NCBI RefSeq assembly: GCF_018070045.1
Contig: NZ_JAGPYK010000005.1
Coordinates: 62,001-126,000, forward strand
Direction: 5' to 3'
Length of the DNA: 64,000 bases
DNA from: Micromonospora sp. U21
GTDB taxonomy: Bacteria > Actinomycetota > Actinomycetes > Mycobacteriales > Micromonosporaceae
Under the pieces are notes generated by a model. It was not told the origin of the DNA, searched no databases, and saw only the letters and a program-made list of their open reading frames with translations. A program made the position numbers and the translations under genes. Below are positions 1-12,718 of the stretch, in pieces (position 1 is the stretch's first letter; every line of letters starts with the position of its first letter).

Positions 1-1000
<1,000 letters not shown>

Positions 1001-1044
1001 GGTTCTCCTCGCGGTTGCGGGTCGTTCGGTCGGACGGAGGGAGG

Positions 1045-2049
1045 TCAGTGGGGGACCGGCGTGGCGGCGGGGTGCAGCCAGCAGGCGACGGCCCGGCCTG
1101 GGTCGGCGACCGGCGCTCCCAGTGCCGGCACCTTCTTGTCGCACGGGTCGAACGCCTTCGGACAGCGCGGGTGGAACGCACAGCCCTCCGGCATGGCCCG
1201 TAGGTCCGGCGGGGAGCCGGGGATGCCGGTCAGCTCGCGGCGCGGGCCGCGTAGCGCCGGGAAGGAGTGCAGCAACCCCTCGGTGTACGGGTGCAGGGCC
1301 CGCCCGTACAGCTGCGCGGCGGGCGCCTCCTCGACGATCCGGCCGCCGTACATGATGGCGATCCGGTCGGAGAACTCGACCAGCAGCGACAGGTCGTGGG
1401 TGATGAACAGCACCGCGAAGTCCAGCCGCTCCCGCAGCTCGGCGAGCTGGCCGAGGATCTGCCGCTGCATCACCACGTCCAGCGCGGTGGTCGGCTCGTC
1501 CATGATGACCACCTGTGGCTCCAGCGCCAGCGCCATGGCGATCATGACCCGCTGCCGCATCCCGCCGGAGAGCTGATGCGGGTAGCTGTCCAGCCGGTCG
1601 GCGGCGATGCCGACCAGGCGGAGCAGGTCCCGGGCCCGGGCCAGCCGACTCGCCGCCGTGCTCCGCGGCTCGTGCGCCTTGATCACGTCGAGCAGCTGGG
1701 TGGAGACCTTGTGCACCGGGTTCAGCGAGTTCATCGCGCCCTGGAACACGATCGAGGTCTCCGCCCAGCGGAACTGCCGCAGCTCGGCCGGGCTGAGGGT
1801 CAGCACGTCGACCGGCGGGCCGTCGACCGGGTGGTATACGACCTGGCCGCCGCTGACCACGCCGGGCGGCGGCAGCAGCCGGGTCAGCCCGTACGCCAGG
1901 GTGGACTTGCCGCTGCCGCTCTCCCCGGCCAGCCCCAGCACCTCGCCCCGGTGCAGGGTCAGGTCGACGTCGCGGACGGCGTGCACCGCCGCGTCGCCGA
2001 GCCCGTAGTCGACGCGCAGTCCGCGGATCTCCAGCACCGGATCGCTCAT
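1045..2049 (-). CDS. Opp/Dpp-type ABC transporter ATPase (OppD-like)
   Basis: This 334-residue protein is one of two ATPases that power the oligopeptide-type importer encoded here. It has Walker A GESGSGKS, signature LSGGMRQRV and Walker B VVIMDEP, plus the C-terminal OppD extension with the Cys-containing motif GCAFHPRCP. The ATG at 2049 overlaps the permease stop by 4 bases, so translation is probably coupled. The longer open frame running upstream is only a shadow of the permease genes. The neighbouring GH1 and LacI genes point to oligosaccharide rather than peptide uptake. Confidence 0.92.
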   Translation of the reverse strand: MSDPVLEIRGLRVDYGLGDAAVHAVRDVDLTLHRGEVLGLAGESGSGKSTLAYGLTRLLPPPGVVSGGQVVYHPVDGPPVDVLTLSPAELRQFRWAETSIVFQGAMNSLNPVHKVSTQLLDVIKAHEPRSTAASRLARARDLLRLVGIAADRLDSYPHQLSGGMRQRVMIAMALALEPQVVIMDEPTTALDVVMQRQILGQLAELRERLDFAVLFITHDLSLLVEFSDRIAIMYGGRIVEEAPAAQLYGRALHPYTEGLLHSFPALRGPRRELTGIPGSPPDLRAMPEGCAFHPRCPKAFDPCDKKVPALGAPVADPGRAVACWLHPAATPVPH

Positions 2050-3095
2050 CGCACAACGTCCTCTCGGGTGGTGGCAGCCCGTGGCATCGGGACGGACGGG
2101 GTCGGGGCCAGCACGGGGGTGAAGCCGACCCGCATCCGCACGCTGCGGCCGTCGGCGGTGCGGATCCGGGTCCTGCCGGCGCTGCGCAGCCGGGGGCTGA
2201 CGAACTCGTCGATGCCGAAGTTGATCAGGGCGAGGGCGGTGCCGAGCAGCGCGATGGCCAGCCCGGCCGGGACGAACCACCACCAGGCGCCCTGCGCGAG
2301 GGCCTGCTGGCCCTGGGCCCAGAACAGGATGGTGCCCCAGTTCCAGGACGAGATCGACGAGATGCCGATGAAGGCCAGGGTGATCTCCGACATGACGGCG
2401 AAGATGACGGTGCCGACGAAGCCGGACGCGATGATCGCGGTGAGGTTGGGCAGGATCTCGAACAGGATGATGCGCCACGGCCGCTCGCCGGTGGCCCGGG
2501 CCGCCTCGACGTAGTCGCGGCGCCGCAGGGACAATGTCTGGGCGCGCAGCACCCGGGCGCCCCACGCCCAGGAGGTGCAGCCGATGATGAGCGCGACCAG
2601 CGTGTCGCTGGCCTGCTCGACGATCGACGTCACGATGATGATCAGCGGCAGGGCGGGGATGACCAGGAACACGTTGGACAGGGCCGACAGGCCCTCGTCG
2701 GCCGCACCGCCGATGTAGCCGGCGGTCACGCCGATGAGGATGGACAGGATCGTTGCCAGCACGCCGGCGAGCAGGCCCACCACCATGACGCTGCGCGCGC
2801 CGACCAGGATCTGGCTGAAGATGTCCTGACCGAGGTGGGTGGTGCCGAACCAGTGCCGCAGCGACGGCGCCTGGAGCACGTCGCCGCTGCGCGCGTCCGG
2901 GTTGTACGGCGCCACCCACGGCCCGATCACCGCGAAGAGGCAGTAGATGCCCAGGATGACCAGGCCGGTCGCGGCCTTGGCGTTGGCGATGAACCGGAAC
3001 CGGCGCCGCTTGACGCGGCCCGGCGCGGCCGACGGCTGGGCCATCGCCCCCTGACCGGGGATGACCTGCTCGATGCTCGACGGTGAGATGGTCAT
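2046..3095 (-). CDS. Opp/Dpp-type ABC permease (OppC-like)
   Basis: This 349-residue inner-membrane permease is of the DppC/OppC type. It has an N-terminal cytoplasmic segment, a first helix near residues 40-60, a periplasmic loop with the family motif HWFGTTHLGQD, and a C-terminal five-helix BPD_transp_1 domain. The EAA loop that contacts the ATPases is visible as VEAARATGERPWRI. It starts 3 bases after the stop of the other permease gene and overlaps the next ATPase start, as expected for subunits of one complex. Confidence 0.92.
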   Translation of the reverse strand: MTISPSSIEQVIPGQGAMAQPSAAPGRVKRRRFRFIANAKAATGLVILGIYCLFAVIGPWVAPYNPDARSGDVLQAPSLRHWFGTTHLGQDIFSQILVGARSVMVVGLLAGVLATILSILIGVTAGYIGGAADEGLSALSNVFLVIPALPLIIIVTSIVEQASDTLVALIIGCTSWAWGARVLRAQTLSLRRRDYVEAARATGERPWRIILFEILPNLTAIIASGFVGTVIFAVMSEITLAFIGISSISSWNWGTILFWAQGQQALAQGAWWWFVPAGLAIALLGTALALINFGIDEFVSPRLRSAGRTRIRTADGRSVRMRVGFTPVLAPTPSVPMPRAATTREDVVR

Positions 3096-3098
3096 CGC

Positions 3099-4072
<974 letters not shown>

Positions 4073-4076
<4 letters not shown>

Positions 4077-5239
4077 CGCGGCTCCCCCCGGGTGGCTGTC
4101 TCGGCGCGGTCAACCGCCGCCGGGGGCGGCGGCACGGCCGGGTCGGCGTCGGGGGCGGCCGAGCCGGGAGTGTCGGCGGCGACGGTCGCCGGGTCGTAGA
4201 GCCAGCAGGCGGCCCAGTGGCCGGGCCGGTCGCCGATGGTCAGCGGCGGCGGCAGGTCCGCCGTGCAGCGCCGCATCGCGTGCGGGCACCGGGGGTGGAA
4301 CCGGCAGCCGGCGGGCGGGGTGATCAGGCTCGGCGGCTCGCCCTGACCGCGGTCCTCCCCGGCGGCCGCGTCGACGCCGGCGCCGTCGCCGGTGATGCGC
4401 TCGGGATCCGGCGCCGAATCGGTGAGCAGCCGGGTGTACGGGTGGGCCGGGTTTTGGGTGACGGTCTCGCTGTCGCCGCCCTCGACCATCCGGCCGGCGT
4501 ACATCACGATCGTCTCGTCGGCGAAGTAGCGGGCCGAGGCGATGTCGTGCGTGATGTAGAGGATGGCGATGTTGAGCCGCTCCTTGAGGTCTTGGAGCAG
4601 GTTGAGCACGCCGAGGCGGATCGAGACGTCGAGCATGGAGACCGGCTCGTCGGCGAGGAGCACCTCCGGGTCGGCGCCGAGCGCCCGGGCGATGGCGACG
4701 CGCTGCCGCTGGCCCCCGGAGAGCTCGTGCGGGAAGGCGTCCAGGTAGCGCTCGGGCGGGGTGAGGCTGACCCGGGTGAGCAGCTTGGCGAGGGCCTGGT
4801 CCAGCTCCTCGGCGCCGCGCCCGGCGTTGCCGTGGATCCGCAGCGACCGGGTGAGGTGGTAGCGGACGGTGTGCACCGGGTTCAGGGAGGCGAACGGGTC
4901 CTGGAGGATCAGTTGGACCCGCCGCACGTATGACCGGAAGGGCCGGCCGCCGCGCACCCGGGTCGACGTGCCGTGCAGGCGGAGGTCGCCGGCGCTGCGG
5001 GGATAGATTTGGGCCAGCAGCCGGGCCACCGTGGACTTGCCGGAGCCGGATTCCCCGACCAGCGCGGTCACCCGGCCGTGACGCAGCGCGAACGATACGT
5101 CGTCGACCGCGTGCACGACTGCCGGCGTCCGGGAGAAGAGGTCACGCAGCCGCCTGCGGACGGGGAAGTGCTTGGTCAGGCCGACGGCCTCCAGCACCAC
5201 CTCGTCGACCGGCGCCGCCGCGCTCTCGCTCAACGTCAT
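4073..5239 (-). CDS. Opp/Dpp-type ABC transporter ATPase (OppF-like)
   Basis: The second ATPase of the importer has 388 residues. Walker A is GESGSGKS, the signature is [15 protein letters not shown], and the OppF-type Cys motif CRFHPRCP lies near the C-terminus. The N-terminal part carries an insert, [16 protein letters not shown], common in OppF proteins of actinobacteria, and the C-terminus ends in a Pro/Ala-rich tail of about 40 residues. A strong hairpin separates it from the binding-protein gene upstream, so its mRNA level may be lower than that of the binding protein. Confidence 0.92.
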
Positions 5240-5268
5240 GCCGAGTTCCTGTCTGAGCGTGGGGTGCG

Positions 5269-5302
5269 CCTCCCCGGCCGGCCGGGGAGCCGGCCGGGGA
5301 GG
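5269..5302. terminator. Perfect 14-bp hairpin between binding protein and ATPase genes
   Basis: The arms at 5269-5282 and 5289-5302 are perfectly complementary, with a 6-base loop. There is no T-tract. It lies just after the binding-protein stop and before the ATPase gene. Inference: a partial terminator or mRNA 3'-end stabiliser that raises binding protein relative to the membrane subunits, as is common in ABC operons. Confidence 0.6.
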
Positions 5303-5314
5303 CAGTTGGCGAGG

Positions 5315-6991
5315 TCAGCCGTTGGCGGGCTTGAGGTGCAGGACCACGTCCAGCGCGTTGGGCTGGGTGGGCTGCATGGCGCCGTACGGGTTCGAGTCGT
5401 CCGGCCAGCCGGTCCAGTTCTTCGTGCTGTACGCGCCGCCGATGTTGTCCGCGCCGACCGGGATCATCGGCATCTGGTCGACGAAGATCTTCTGCAGCGT
5501 GTTCATCGCGGTGGTGCGCGCGGCGTCGTCGGTCGCGTTCGCGTAGGCGACCAGGGCGTCGGTCGCCTCCTTGTTGTTGAAGCGGCCGAAGTTGCCGGCG
5601 GGGGAGGCGGTGCCGATCGGCTTGAGCTGCCGGCCGTCCATGACGGTCCGGTAGATGTCGTACGGCGTGGCGCCGCCCTCGGTCCACCGGAAGGTCGCCT
5701 CGAAGTTGCCCTGCTCGACGTTGCGGAACCAGGCGTCCTGGTTGGCCTTGTCGACTGTGGCGGCGATGCCGATCTTCGACAGGTTGTCCTTCACGATCTC
5801 CAGGCTGGTCTGGTAGTCGGACCAGCCGGCCGGGTCGGTCAGCTTCAGCGTGACGGCCTTGCCGGTCTTGTCCTTGAGGGTGTTGCCCTCGAGCTTGTAG
5901 CCGGCGCCGGTCAGCAGCGCCTTGGCGCCCTCGACGTCGACCTTGTGCTCCTGGCCCTTGAACTCGGGCGCGACGAACGAGTCGCCGGCCGGGCTGGGCA
6001 GGCCGGTCACGCTCTTCACCTGCGGGTGGAAGTAGCCGGCCTCGGCCGTGGTGAAGATGTCGGCGCGGTCGATGACCATGTTCATGGCGCGCCGCAACGT
6101 GGGGTCGTCGAACGGCTTTTTCGTGGTGTTGAGGTAGAGGCCGTGGATGCCCAGGATCGCCGGCGCCCACACCTTGTGGTGCTCCTGGTCCTTGGCCACG
6201 AAGACGGCCTGGTAGTTGGGGATGAAGACGAAGCTCCACTCCGACTCGCCGTTGGCCAGCGCGGTGGTCTGCGCGCTGTTGTCCGTGTAGGACGTGTAGC
6301 GCAGCTCCTTGACCTTCGGCAGGTCCTGCCAGTAGCCGTTGTCGCGCACCGTCAGGGTCATGCTGGCCGGGGTGAACGACTTCAGGGTGTACGGGCCGCT
6401 GCCGATCGGCTGCTTGACGGTGTCGGTCGTCGGGTCGCTGATCTTCTCCCAGATGTGCTTGGGCACGATCGGCACCCGCCACAGCACCTTCTGCTGGTTC
6501 ACGAACTGCGGGCTGGCCATCTTGATGGTGACCTCGTTGCCGCTGACGGTCGCGTCCGTGTAGGGCACGCCCTGGTCGTTGAGTGCCGGGTACTTCTTGA
6601 CCAGGTTGTAGGTGAAGGCGACGTCCTCGGCGGTGACCTTCTGCCCGTCCGACCAGGTGGCGTTCTCTCGGATAGTGACCTTGACCGAGGTGTAGTCCGA
6701 CGACCACTCGGCCTTGGTCGCCAGCCACGGCTTGAACGGGTCGGCCGGCTTCACCGGGTTCCACATCATCAGCGGCTCGAAGATCTGCCAGCGGTAGCCC
6801 AGCGAGGCCGCGGCGGACGTGGTGAGGAACGGGTTGTTGTTCTCGGCCTGCGGGCCGTTCGGCATGCCGACGTTCAGCACCGTGGCCGCCTGGCCGTTGT
6901 TCTTGTTCGCGTTCGGGCTGTCGCCGCACGCGGCGACGCCGGTGGCCATCGCGCCGGCCAGCGCGACGGCGAGGAACTGCCTTCTTCTCAT
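5315..6991 (-). CDS. Extracellular solute-binding protein, family 5 (Opp/Dpp type), lipoprotein
   Basis: This 558-residue lipoprotein captures substrate for the Opp-type importer. The N-terminus is a lipoprotein signal: MRRRQF, a hydrophobic stretch, then the lipobox GVAAC with Cys near residue 22. The mature part has SBP_bac_5 features such as [18 protein letters not shown], and it has normal length for oligosaccharide-binding members. An SD (GGGAG) lies just upstream of the ATG at 6991. It is the first gene after lacI and is followed by a hairpin. Peptide binding cannot be excluded, but the GH1 and LacI context favours cello- or gentio-type oligosaccharides. Confidence 0.9.
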   Translation of the reverse strand: MRRRQFLAVALAGAMATGVAACGDSPNANKNNGQAATVLNVGMPNGPQAENNNPFLTTSAAASLGYRWQIFEPLMMWNPVKPADPFKPWLATKAEWSSDYTSVKVTIRENATWSDGQKVTAEDVAFTYNLVKKYPALNDQGVPYTDATVSGNEVTIKMASPQFVNQQKVLWRVPIVPKHIWEKISDPTTDTVKQPIGSGPYTLKSFTPASMTLTVRDNGYWQDLPKVKELRYTSYTDNSAQTTALANGESEWSFVFIPNYQAVFVAKDQEHHKVWAPAILGIHGLYLNTTKKPFDDPTLRRAMNMVIDRADIFTTAEAGYFHPQVKSVTGLPSPAGDSFVAPEFKGQEHKVDVEGAKALLTGAGYKLEGNTLKDKTGKAVTLKLTDPAGWSDYQTSLEIVKDNLSKIGIAATVDKANQDAWFRNVEQGNFEATFRWTEGGATPYDIYRTVMDGRQLKPIGTASPAGNFGRFNNKEATDALVAYANATDDAARTTAMNTLQKIFVDQMPMIPVGADNIGGAYSTKNWTGWPDDSNPYGAMQPTQPNALDVVLHLKPANG

Positions 6992-7114
6992 GGAGGTCTC
7001 CCTCGGTGCTCCCGCAATCCTCGAGCGGGATGTGGTGGATGGAGGGTGTGCGGTGTTGCCGCCGGTGGGCGCGACGCTCCCGCCGGTGTGGGTGGTGGAT
7101 GAGCGGTGGAGAGG

Positions 7115-8116
7115 TCAGGTAGCGCCGGTCGAGGCGCGGACGGTGAAGTTGGTGGGAATGACGGTCGGGGTGTCCGGCAGCGGCGTGCCGGCGAGGTGGG
7201 CGATGAGAGTGCGGGCGGCGGCCGCCCCCATCTCCCGCAACGGCTGGCGGACCGAGCTCAGCGGTGGGTGGGTGTGCCCGGCCAGGGGCAGGTCGTCGAA
7301 ACCGACCACCGCCACGTCGTCCGGGACCCGCCGGCCGGCGTCGCGCAGTGCCTGGAGCGCTCCGGCGGCGGAGAGGTCGTTGTGCGCGAAGACGGCGTCG
7401 AACGGCACGCTGTCGGCGAGCAGGCGCTCCACCGCGACCCGTCCGCACTCGAAGGTGAAGTCGCCCTCCACGACGAGGGCGGGGTCGATGGGCAGGCCGG
7501 CGTCGGCGTAGCCGTCCGCGAAGCCGGCCAGCCGCTCCCGGGTGCAGCCGAAGCGGCTCAGGCCGGTGACGACCAGCGGCCGCTTCCGCCCGTGCGCCAG
7601 CAGGTGCGCCGCCGCGGCTCGCGCGCCGGACTCGTTGGTGGTGCGCACCGACGGGAAGCCGGGCTGGTGGCCGCGGTCGTCGATGAGGATGACCGGCAGG
7701 CCGCGATCGTGCAGCTCGGTGATGTAGTCGAGGGTGCCCTCCGGCTCGACCACGAGCAGTCCGTCGAAGGACTTCGCGGAGACCTGGGAGGCGAACCGCC
7801 GCATCGACTCGTCGCCGTGGGTGCAGGTGAACAGCAGCATGCCGTACCCCTCGGCCTCGACCACGTCGGCCGCGCCCTGGAGCACCTCGCCCATCCAGGG
7901 CCAGGTCAGGGCGGGCACCAGCATGCCGACCACCCGGGTACGCCCGCGGGCCAGGCCGACCGCGCGGGCGCTCGGCACGTACCCGAGGGCGTTGATGACC
8001 GCGCGGACCCGGTCGGCGGTGCGGACGTGCACCTCGCCCTTGCCGTTGAGCACCCGGGAGACCGTCGTCTTGCTCACCCCCGCGCGGGTGGCGACATCGG
8101 CGATGGTGATCGGCAC
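7115..8116 (-). CDS. LacI-family transcriptional regulator of the beta-glucoside operon
   Basis: This 333-residue repressor has an N-terminal LacI HTH ([20 protein letters not shown]) and a periplasmic-binding-protein-like effector domain ([14 protein letters not shown] through [11 protein letters not shown]). I start it at the GTG at 8116, preceded by GGGAG at good spacing. A longer frame to 8188 exists, but it would run through the inverted-repeat operator at 8153-8178 and adds residues unlike a LacI N-terminus. Likely role: repress the importer and GH1 genes until the sugar is present, and repress itself. Confidence 0.9.
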   Translation of the reverse strand: MPITIADVATRAGVSKTTVSRVLNGKGEVHVRTADRVRAVINALGYVPSARAVGLARGRTRVVGMLVPALTWPWMGEVLQGAADVVEAEGYGMLLFTCTHGDESMRRFASQVSAKSFDGLLVVEPEGTLDYITELHDRGLPVILIDDRGHQPGFPSVRTTNESGARAAAAHLLAHGRKRPLVVTGLSRFGCTRERLAGFADGYADAGLPIDPALVVEGDFTFECGRVAVERLLADSVPFDAVFAHNDLSAAGALQALRDAGRRVPDDVAVVGFDDLPLAGHTHPPLSSVRQPLREMGAAAARTLIAHLAGTPLPDTPTVIPTNFTVRASTGAT

Positions 8117-8152
8117 GTGACGCTCCCAGGTCGAAGGGGTGAGGCGTTGTTT

Positions 8153-8178
8153 CGGAACCGGTTGCGGAAGCGGTTCCG
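8153..8178. promoter_or_regulatory. Probable LacI operator
   Basis: An inverted repeat, CGGAACCG at 8153-8160 and CGGTTCCG at 8171-8178, is separated by 10 bases and lies 37 bases upstream of the lacI GTG. Its position and symmetry fit an autoregulatory operator that also controls the downstream importer operon. I saw no second copy in the lacI to binding-protein gap, which suggests one promoter for all of these genes. Confidence 0.6.
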
Positions 8179-8264
8179 TCGCAGTCAACCGAAGTGGCGG
8201 CGGTCACGTCAATAACGGACGGGTAACGAAACATGGCTAAGTTCGACACCTGAAAAAAGTGCCG

Positions 8265-10025
8265 ATGGACAGCGCGGCCGATCCAGGGTGTGGCCAGCGT
8301 CGATGCGAGGAAACCGGGTCGTCCGCGGGCGTGCCGGCGCCTACGGCTCCGTTGCGCTGGGTGGGACTGGTCCGGCTCGCCGTTCGGCCCGGAAATTTAG
8401 TTCGATGGGGTTGGCTGGCAGGGCAGGATGTCGGGGTGATCTGGGGCAGACGCGACGGTCAGGTCCTCCCGCCTTCGATGCTCGGGCAGGACGGGCTGCT
8501 TGGGGCGGTACGAGTTGCTGTCGAGCACGCCGGGGCAGGCCAATGGGAGGCGGTTAACCGTTTGGTCGAAGTGCTGCTCGAAGTCGATGCCGTAGGCGAT
8601 GAGGTGCTGGCGCGGTCGGCGTTGGCGCTGGTGGCCGGCGTACCGGGGTTGGTGGTTCGGCTCGACGAGCACGCGCGGTCGGCACCGTGGTACGGCTGGC
8701 ACCGGGAGCCCGCGTGGCTGCGGGTCGCGGGACGGTTCTCAGGTGTGTCGTCGGGGCCGGTGGCGACGGCGCTGGCGAGCATGCACGGTGACGGGCGGAT
8801 CCGGGAGCGTGCCGTCGCGGCGATGGTTGCCCGCACGTACGCGGAGGTGATGCCGTTTCTGGTGGTGCGTACCGCGGATTGGGTCGGGCCGGTGCGGGAT
8901 CGGGCGCGGGCCGGGCTCGCGGTGTTGCTCGCCGACGACGCTGCCGTCTACCTGCCTGCGGTCTTGCCGATGGCGCTGCGCCTTGAGGCGCGTCTGCGTG
9001 CTGGCTTCGCGGTCGCCCAGGTGCGGGTGGCGGTTTTGGCGGCGACGGAGCAGCTGTGGCGCGGCCTGCTCGGCTCGGGTGATCGTCGGGAGCGGCGGTT
9101 CGTCTTCGACGTCGTCCTGGCGCAGGGTCGGCTGCGTTTGCCGGAACTCGTGGCCCTTGCCGAGTCGGATCCGGATGTGGGGGTACGGGCGCGGGCGGCG
9201 GAGGCGGCGTGCCGTGACGCGGTCTGGACCCGCCGCCATGACGTCCTGCGCCGGCTGGCGCGGTCCGCTCGGGCCGAGGTGCGGGTGGTGGCGTTGACCG
9301 GGCTGGTGCGGGTCGGCCAGGACGCCGACGTCGCCGGGTACCTCGATGATGATGCGCCGTTGGTGCGGGCCGTGGCCCGGGACGCGGCCCGGCGTCTGAG
9401 GGTCGACGTGCGGGAGCACTACCGGACCGCCGTCGGCGCCGGCGAGCCGCCCTTGGGGTCGATCGCCGGGCTTGCCGAGACCAGCTCGGGAACAAACGCC
9501 CATTTGTTGCGGCGGTTGCTCGGCCATGAGCGGGCACGGATCCGTGCCCGAGCGGTGCGGAGTCTGCGGCTGCTGGACGCAGCCGTGGCGGGGGAGCTGG
9601 TGACGTTGGTGCGAGATCCGTCACCGGCGGTGGTGCGGGAGGTGACCATGGCGCTGCGCCCGGTCGCCGGCGCTCTGCCGCAGGCCTTGCCGTGGGAGCT
9701 GCTCCGGGATGGCCGTGTGGAGCTGCGTCGAGCCGGCTATAGGCTCCTGCGCGGCCGTGGCGTCGGCATCGAGCTGCGGGCGGCCCTGATTTTGGCTATT
9801 GACGCGGATCCTCGTCTGGCCGAACGGGGCAAGGCCGATGCCATCCGCATCACCCGCGATGCTGCGCGGACCGCGTGGAGCTCTGCTCCTCGGCCGGAGT
9901 TGCAGGCCACCGCGACGGAACACGCCGAACTGGTCACGCTGGCGGCGCGAGCGGCGGCTGCGCTCGGAGAGGAGACCGGTCGGCAGCTCGCTGGTTGGCT
10001 GGCGAGTAGCCGCCTCGGCGAGTGA
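8265..10025 (+). CDS. HEAT-repeat-like hypothetical protein
   Basis: This protein of about 586 residues is predicted to be soluble and all-helical, rich in Leu, Ala, Arg and Val. It shows repeated blocks of about 30-35 residues such as [32 protein letters not shown] and [15 protein letters not shown], the pattern of HEAT repeats. Such proteins usually bind other proteins; no catalytic motif is visible. The start is uncertain: GTG at 8259 and ATG at 8265 both lack a clear SD, and a start further in is possible. It is transcribed divergently from lacI, and nothing nearby indicates its partner. The function is unknown. Confidence 0.7.
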   Translation: MDSAADPGCGQRRCEETGSSAGVPAPTAPLRWVGLVRLAVRPGNLVRWGWLAGQDVGVIWGRRDGQVLPPSMLGQDGLLGAVRVAVEHAGAGQWEAVNRLVEVLLEVDAVGDEVLARSALALVAGVPGLVVRLDEHARSAPWYGWHREPAWLRVAGRFSGVSSGPVATALASMHGDGRIRERAVAAMVARTYAEVMPFLVVRTADWVGPVRDRARAGLAVLLADDAAVYLPAVLPMALRLEARLRAGFAVAQVRVAVLAATEQLWRGLLGSGDRRERRFVFDVVLAQGRLRLPELVALAESDPDVGVRARAAEAACRDAVWTRRHDVLRRLARSARAEVRVVALTGLVRVGQDADVAGYLDDDAPLVRAVARDAARRLRVDVREHYRTAVGAGEPPLGSIAGLAETSSGTNAHLLRRLLGHERARIRARAVRSLRLLDAAVAGELVTLVRDPSPAVVREVTMALRPVAGALPQALPWELLRDGRVELRRAGYRLLRGRGVGIELRAALILAIDADPRLAERGKADAIRITRDAARTAWSSAPRPELQATATEHAELVTLAARAAAALGEETGRQLAGWLASSRLGE

Positions 10026-10109
10026 CGACGCCGAGGAATACCCGCCAGTCGGCGAACAGGTCGACGCGGTCGTCCAAGAGATTCGTGGGTACCACCCGCC
10101 CTTCTGAAT

Positions 10110-10313
10110 ATGCCTCACGATGCGTGCCGCGAACCTGCGTGGTTCAGCTGGCCGTGCGGATGCTGCGGTGAACTCATGATCCTCAGCCCTGGCGGCGACG
10201 GCGTCACCATCGATGTGCCGCCTCGCCTCCGTCCGGATCGGCTCCGGCCCGCGGGTCGCCCTGAGCTGATCCGCAAGCTCCGTCCTTCCGTGACAGACGT
10301 CGACAAACGTTGA
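10110..10313 (+). CDS. Possible small protein, unrecognised
   Basis: This 67-residue open frame lies in the 345-base gap between the HEAT-like gene and the secreted nuclease-like gene. The peptide contains PCGCCGEL near residue 16 and a basic C-terminal half. I know no family that matches and see no clear SD. It may be spurious. I see nothing else in the rest of this gap. Confidence 0.25.
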   Translation: MPHDACREPAWFSWPCGCCGELMILSPGGDGVTIDVPPRLRPDRLRPAGRPELIRKLRPSVTDVDKR

Positions 10314-10370
10314 CACCCGCGAGTTGAGGGGGCCCATGACATAGAAATACGTCATTAAGCTCCGGTCGTC

Positions 10371-12686
10371 ATGTCCACACCTGACGGACGGGGAAATTCT
10401 GTGCGCGGACGGTTACGAAGAAGGACCCTGGCTGCGGCGGTAGCGACCGCTGTCGTGGCGCAGGTGGCGCTGTTCGGTGCCGAGGCGACGGCAGGCGAGA
10501 CGCCGCTGTGGCAGGTAGAGGTCGCAAAGATCCCCACCGCCGAGTACACCCGGGACGCGAAGGTCTACGTCACCGAGTCCTGCCAGGCGCTCAGCCCGTA
10601 CGTGGAGGGCGGGCTCGGCGACGGCCGGCTCGCCCCGGTGCTGGCCGACGTCGAGAGTCGGTACTTCGACGGCGCGCGGCTCAAGAGCGCCGCTGACGGC
10701 GAGGTCGCGTTCGAGAACCTGAAGCACTTGGAGTCGTTCCTCAAGAGCCGGCTGACCGGCGCGAGCCCGCCGAACGGTGAGGCCGAGCAGGCGCACGTCC
10801 GCGCTCTGGTGGAAACCCTCTCCGGTGCCCGGCTGTTGGCCGACGCGGCGATCCAGGACGCCGAGGTGACCATCGGCCCGTTCCGGGCCAGCCCGCCCCC
10901 TGCGCCCGCCCCGGTGGGGCTGACCGAGGCGTTCGCAGATCTCGAGGCGGCGAAGGTCAATCTCGCCAAGGCCGACGAGATGCTGGTCAAGGCCAACCCG
11001 GTGCCGGCGACGATCCAGGCCGGCCGGGCCTGGGCGAGCGGCTTCAACGTGCTGGCCCGGTTGGGCATCACCTACGCCGGCGACCACGACAACGACGGCG
11101 TGGTCGACGTGGTGGAGCTGCGCCTCGGCGCCAGCCCGCTGCTGGTCGACACCGACGGCGATGGTCTGACCGACAAGTTCGAGATCACCGAGCTGGCCGG
11201 CTGGACCGCGCCGAACAAGGCCGACACTGACGGGGACTCGGTCGCCGACGGCGCCGAGGACGTCGACAACGACGGCCTGACCAACCTCCAGGAACAGGAC
11301 CTCGGCACCTCGCCCACCAACCCGGACACCGACGGTGACGGCGTCAAGGACGGCACCGAGGTCGCCCAGGGCAGCAATCCACTGGTCGCCGACCAGCCCC
11401 GCGCCCCGCCCGCGCCCGGCGACGTGCCGCCGATCGTCCCCGTGCCCACCGACCTCGACACCGACGGCGACGGCGCACCGGACATCGTCGAGGAGGACGA
11501 CGGCACCAACGCCGACAACCCGGACACCGAAGGTGACGGTCTGTCCGACGGCACCGAACTCGAGTGGGGCAGCAGTTCACTCAGCCAGGACACCGACGGC
11601 GACGGTCTGCGCGACGACTACGAGGTCGCCAACGCCGAGTCCCAGGACTTGGACCCCGCCCGCCCGGACGAGCAGATCAGCAAGTGGACGTACGTCGCCG
11701 ACTTCGCGCTCGGCCTGGTCGCCGGCGAGTTCGCGATGCGGGACTCGATGGCCTGGCTCGCCGGCAACATCTGCTCCACCGCCCTGAGCTTCATCCCGGT
11801 GTACGGCTGGATCGTCGGGGCGATCACCGACATCCGGGACGCGGTCGCCGCCGCGATTCGCGGCGACTGGGTCAGCGCCGGCTTCAGCGTCCTCAGCCTG
11901 ATTCCGTACGCGGGCGACGCGGTCGCCATTCCCGCCAAGATCGCGAAGTTCGTCCAGCGGTACGTGCACCGCCTCGCTGAGGTGGCCCGGTTCGTCGCCA
12001 AGTACGACAAACTCCCGGCCTCGGTCAAGGAGGTCACCTACGAGCTGATCATGCCGGAGGTCTGGGCGGCTCTCGTCGAGCCCGAGGGACTGACGGCGGC
12101 GGTTTCGTCGGGGCGGGTGAGCAAGTCGAACTTCGACCGGCTGCTGCGCGGCGCGCGCACCGATCTGAAGAAGCTGCACGAGGTGGTGTTCCAAAAGCCG
12201 AACCACGTCCACGGGCCCAACGTCGACTGGGTGTACCGGTGGACCCAGGCCGAGGAACGGCTCGTCGAGCTGATGACGTCGCTGGGCAAGACCGGGAGGC
12301 ACGGCTCCAACAAGCTCTACCTCAAGAGGCCGGATCTGCCTGACCTCCCGGCGAACTCCCGTGGCCGTTACCCGGACTTCGCGGAGGAGGACGCCAACGG
12401 CAACTTCACCCTGCACGAGGTGAAGGCCGGCATCCCGATGCGCGACGAGGACATCGAGCAGTGCAAGAAGGACGGGTGGTACAAGGACCTGGCCAACCAG
12501 GCGAAGATCCAGGCGGACAACCCGGGGATGGGGACCAGGAAGGTCGTGGGCGTCCACTGGCACTTCATGCCGCACGGCGGTGGCTCGCCGAACAACCCCT
12601 ACAACAGCCTCGGGGTGTGGGATGACCTCCTGGACTGTCTCGTGCAACAGAACATCACGTTCACCATCCACTTCCCGGCCAACTGA
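10371..12686 (+). CDS. Secreted calcium-repeat protein with C-terminal PD-(D/E)XK nuclease-like domain (candidate polymorphic toxin)
   Basis: This 771-residue protein has four visible parts. A signal peptide with an RRR n-region and a hydrophobic core ends near AEATAG. A helical region spans about residues 45-235. Residues 238-425 hold at least seven thrombospondin type 3-like calcium repeats of DTDGDG type. A hydrophobic segment, SFIPVYGWIVGAITDIRD and SLIPYAGDAVAIP, resembles the pre-toxin linkers of polymorphic toxins. The C-terminal domain has PD at 668-669 and E683-x-K685 (HEVKAG), the acidic core of a PD-(D/E)XK nuclease. An in-frame GTG at 10401 with a better SD (ACGGGGA) may be the true start and would still leave the signal peptide. 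Toxin activity is inference; a small acidic gene follows. Confidence 0.75.
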   Translation: MSTPDGRGNSVRGRLRRRTLAAAVATAVVAQVALFGAEATAGETPLWQVEVAKIPTAEYTRDAKVYVTESCQALSPYVEGGLGDGRLAPVLADVESRYFDGARLKSAADGEVAFENLKHLESFLKSRLTGASPPNGEAEQAHVRALVETLSGARLLADAAIQDAEVTIGPFRASPPPAPAPVGLTEAFADLEAAKVNLAKADEMLVKANPVPATIQAGRAWASGFNVLARLGITYAGDHDNDGVVDVVELRLGASPLLVDTDGDGLTDKFEITELAGWTAPNKADTDGDSVADGAEDVDNDGLTNLQEQDLGTSPTNPDTDGDGVKDGTEVAQGSNPLVADQPRAPPAPGDVPPIVPVPTDLDTDGDGAPDIVEEDDGTNADNPDTEGDGLSDGTELEWGSSSLSQDTDGDGLRDDYEVANAESQDLDPARPDEQISKWTYVADFALGLVAGEFAMRDSMAWLAGNICSTALSFIPVYGWIVGAITDIRDAVAAAIRGDWVSAGFSVLSLIPYAGDAVAIPAKIAKFVQRYVHRLAEVARFVAKYDKLPASVKEVTYELIMPEVWAALVEPEGLTAAVSSGRVSKSNFDRLLRGARTDLKKLHEVVFQKPNHVHGPNVDWVYRWTQAEERLVELMTSLGKTGRHGSNKLYLKRPDLPDLPANSRGRYPDFAEEDANGNFTLHEVKAGIPMRDEDIEQCKKDGWYKDLANQAKIQADNPGMGTRKVVGVHWHFMPHGGGSPNNPYNSLGVWDDLLDCLVQQNITFTIHFPAN

Positions 12687-12718
12687 CAGGTCGTCAGCGC
12701 GTCGCTGACCACTCGTAG

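Noticed and set aside
4973..7102. 709-codon plus-strand open frame
   Set aside because: Antisense to the oligopeptide-type binding-protein gene and the OppF gene, with no family motif.
5142..8249. 1035-codon minus-strand open frame
   Set aside because: Same strand but another frame over the lacI and binding-protein genes; both real genes have SD sequences and full family motifs in their own frames.
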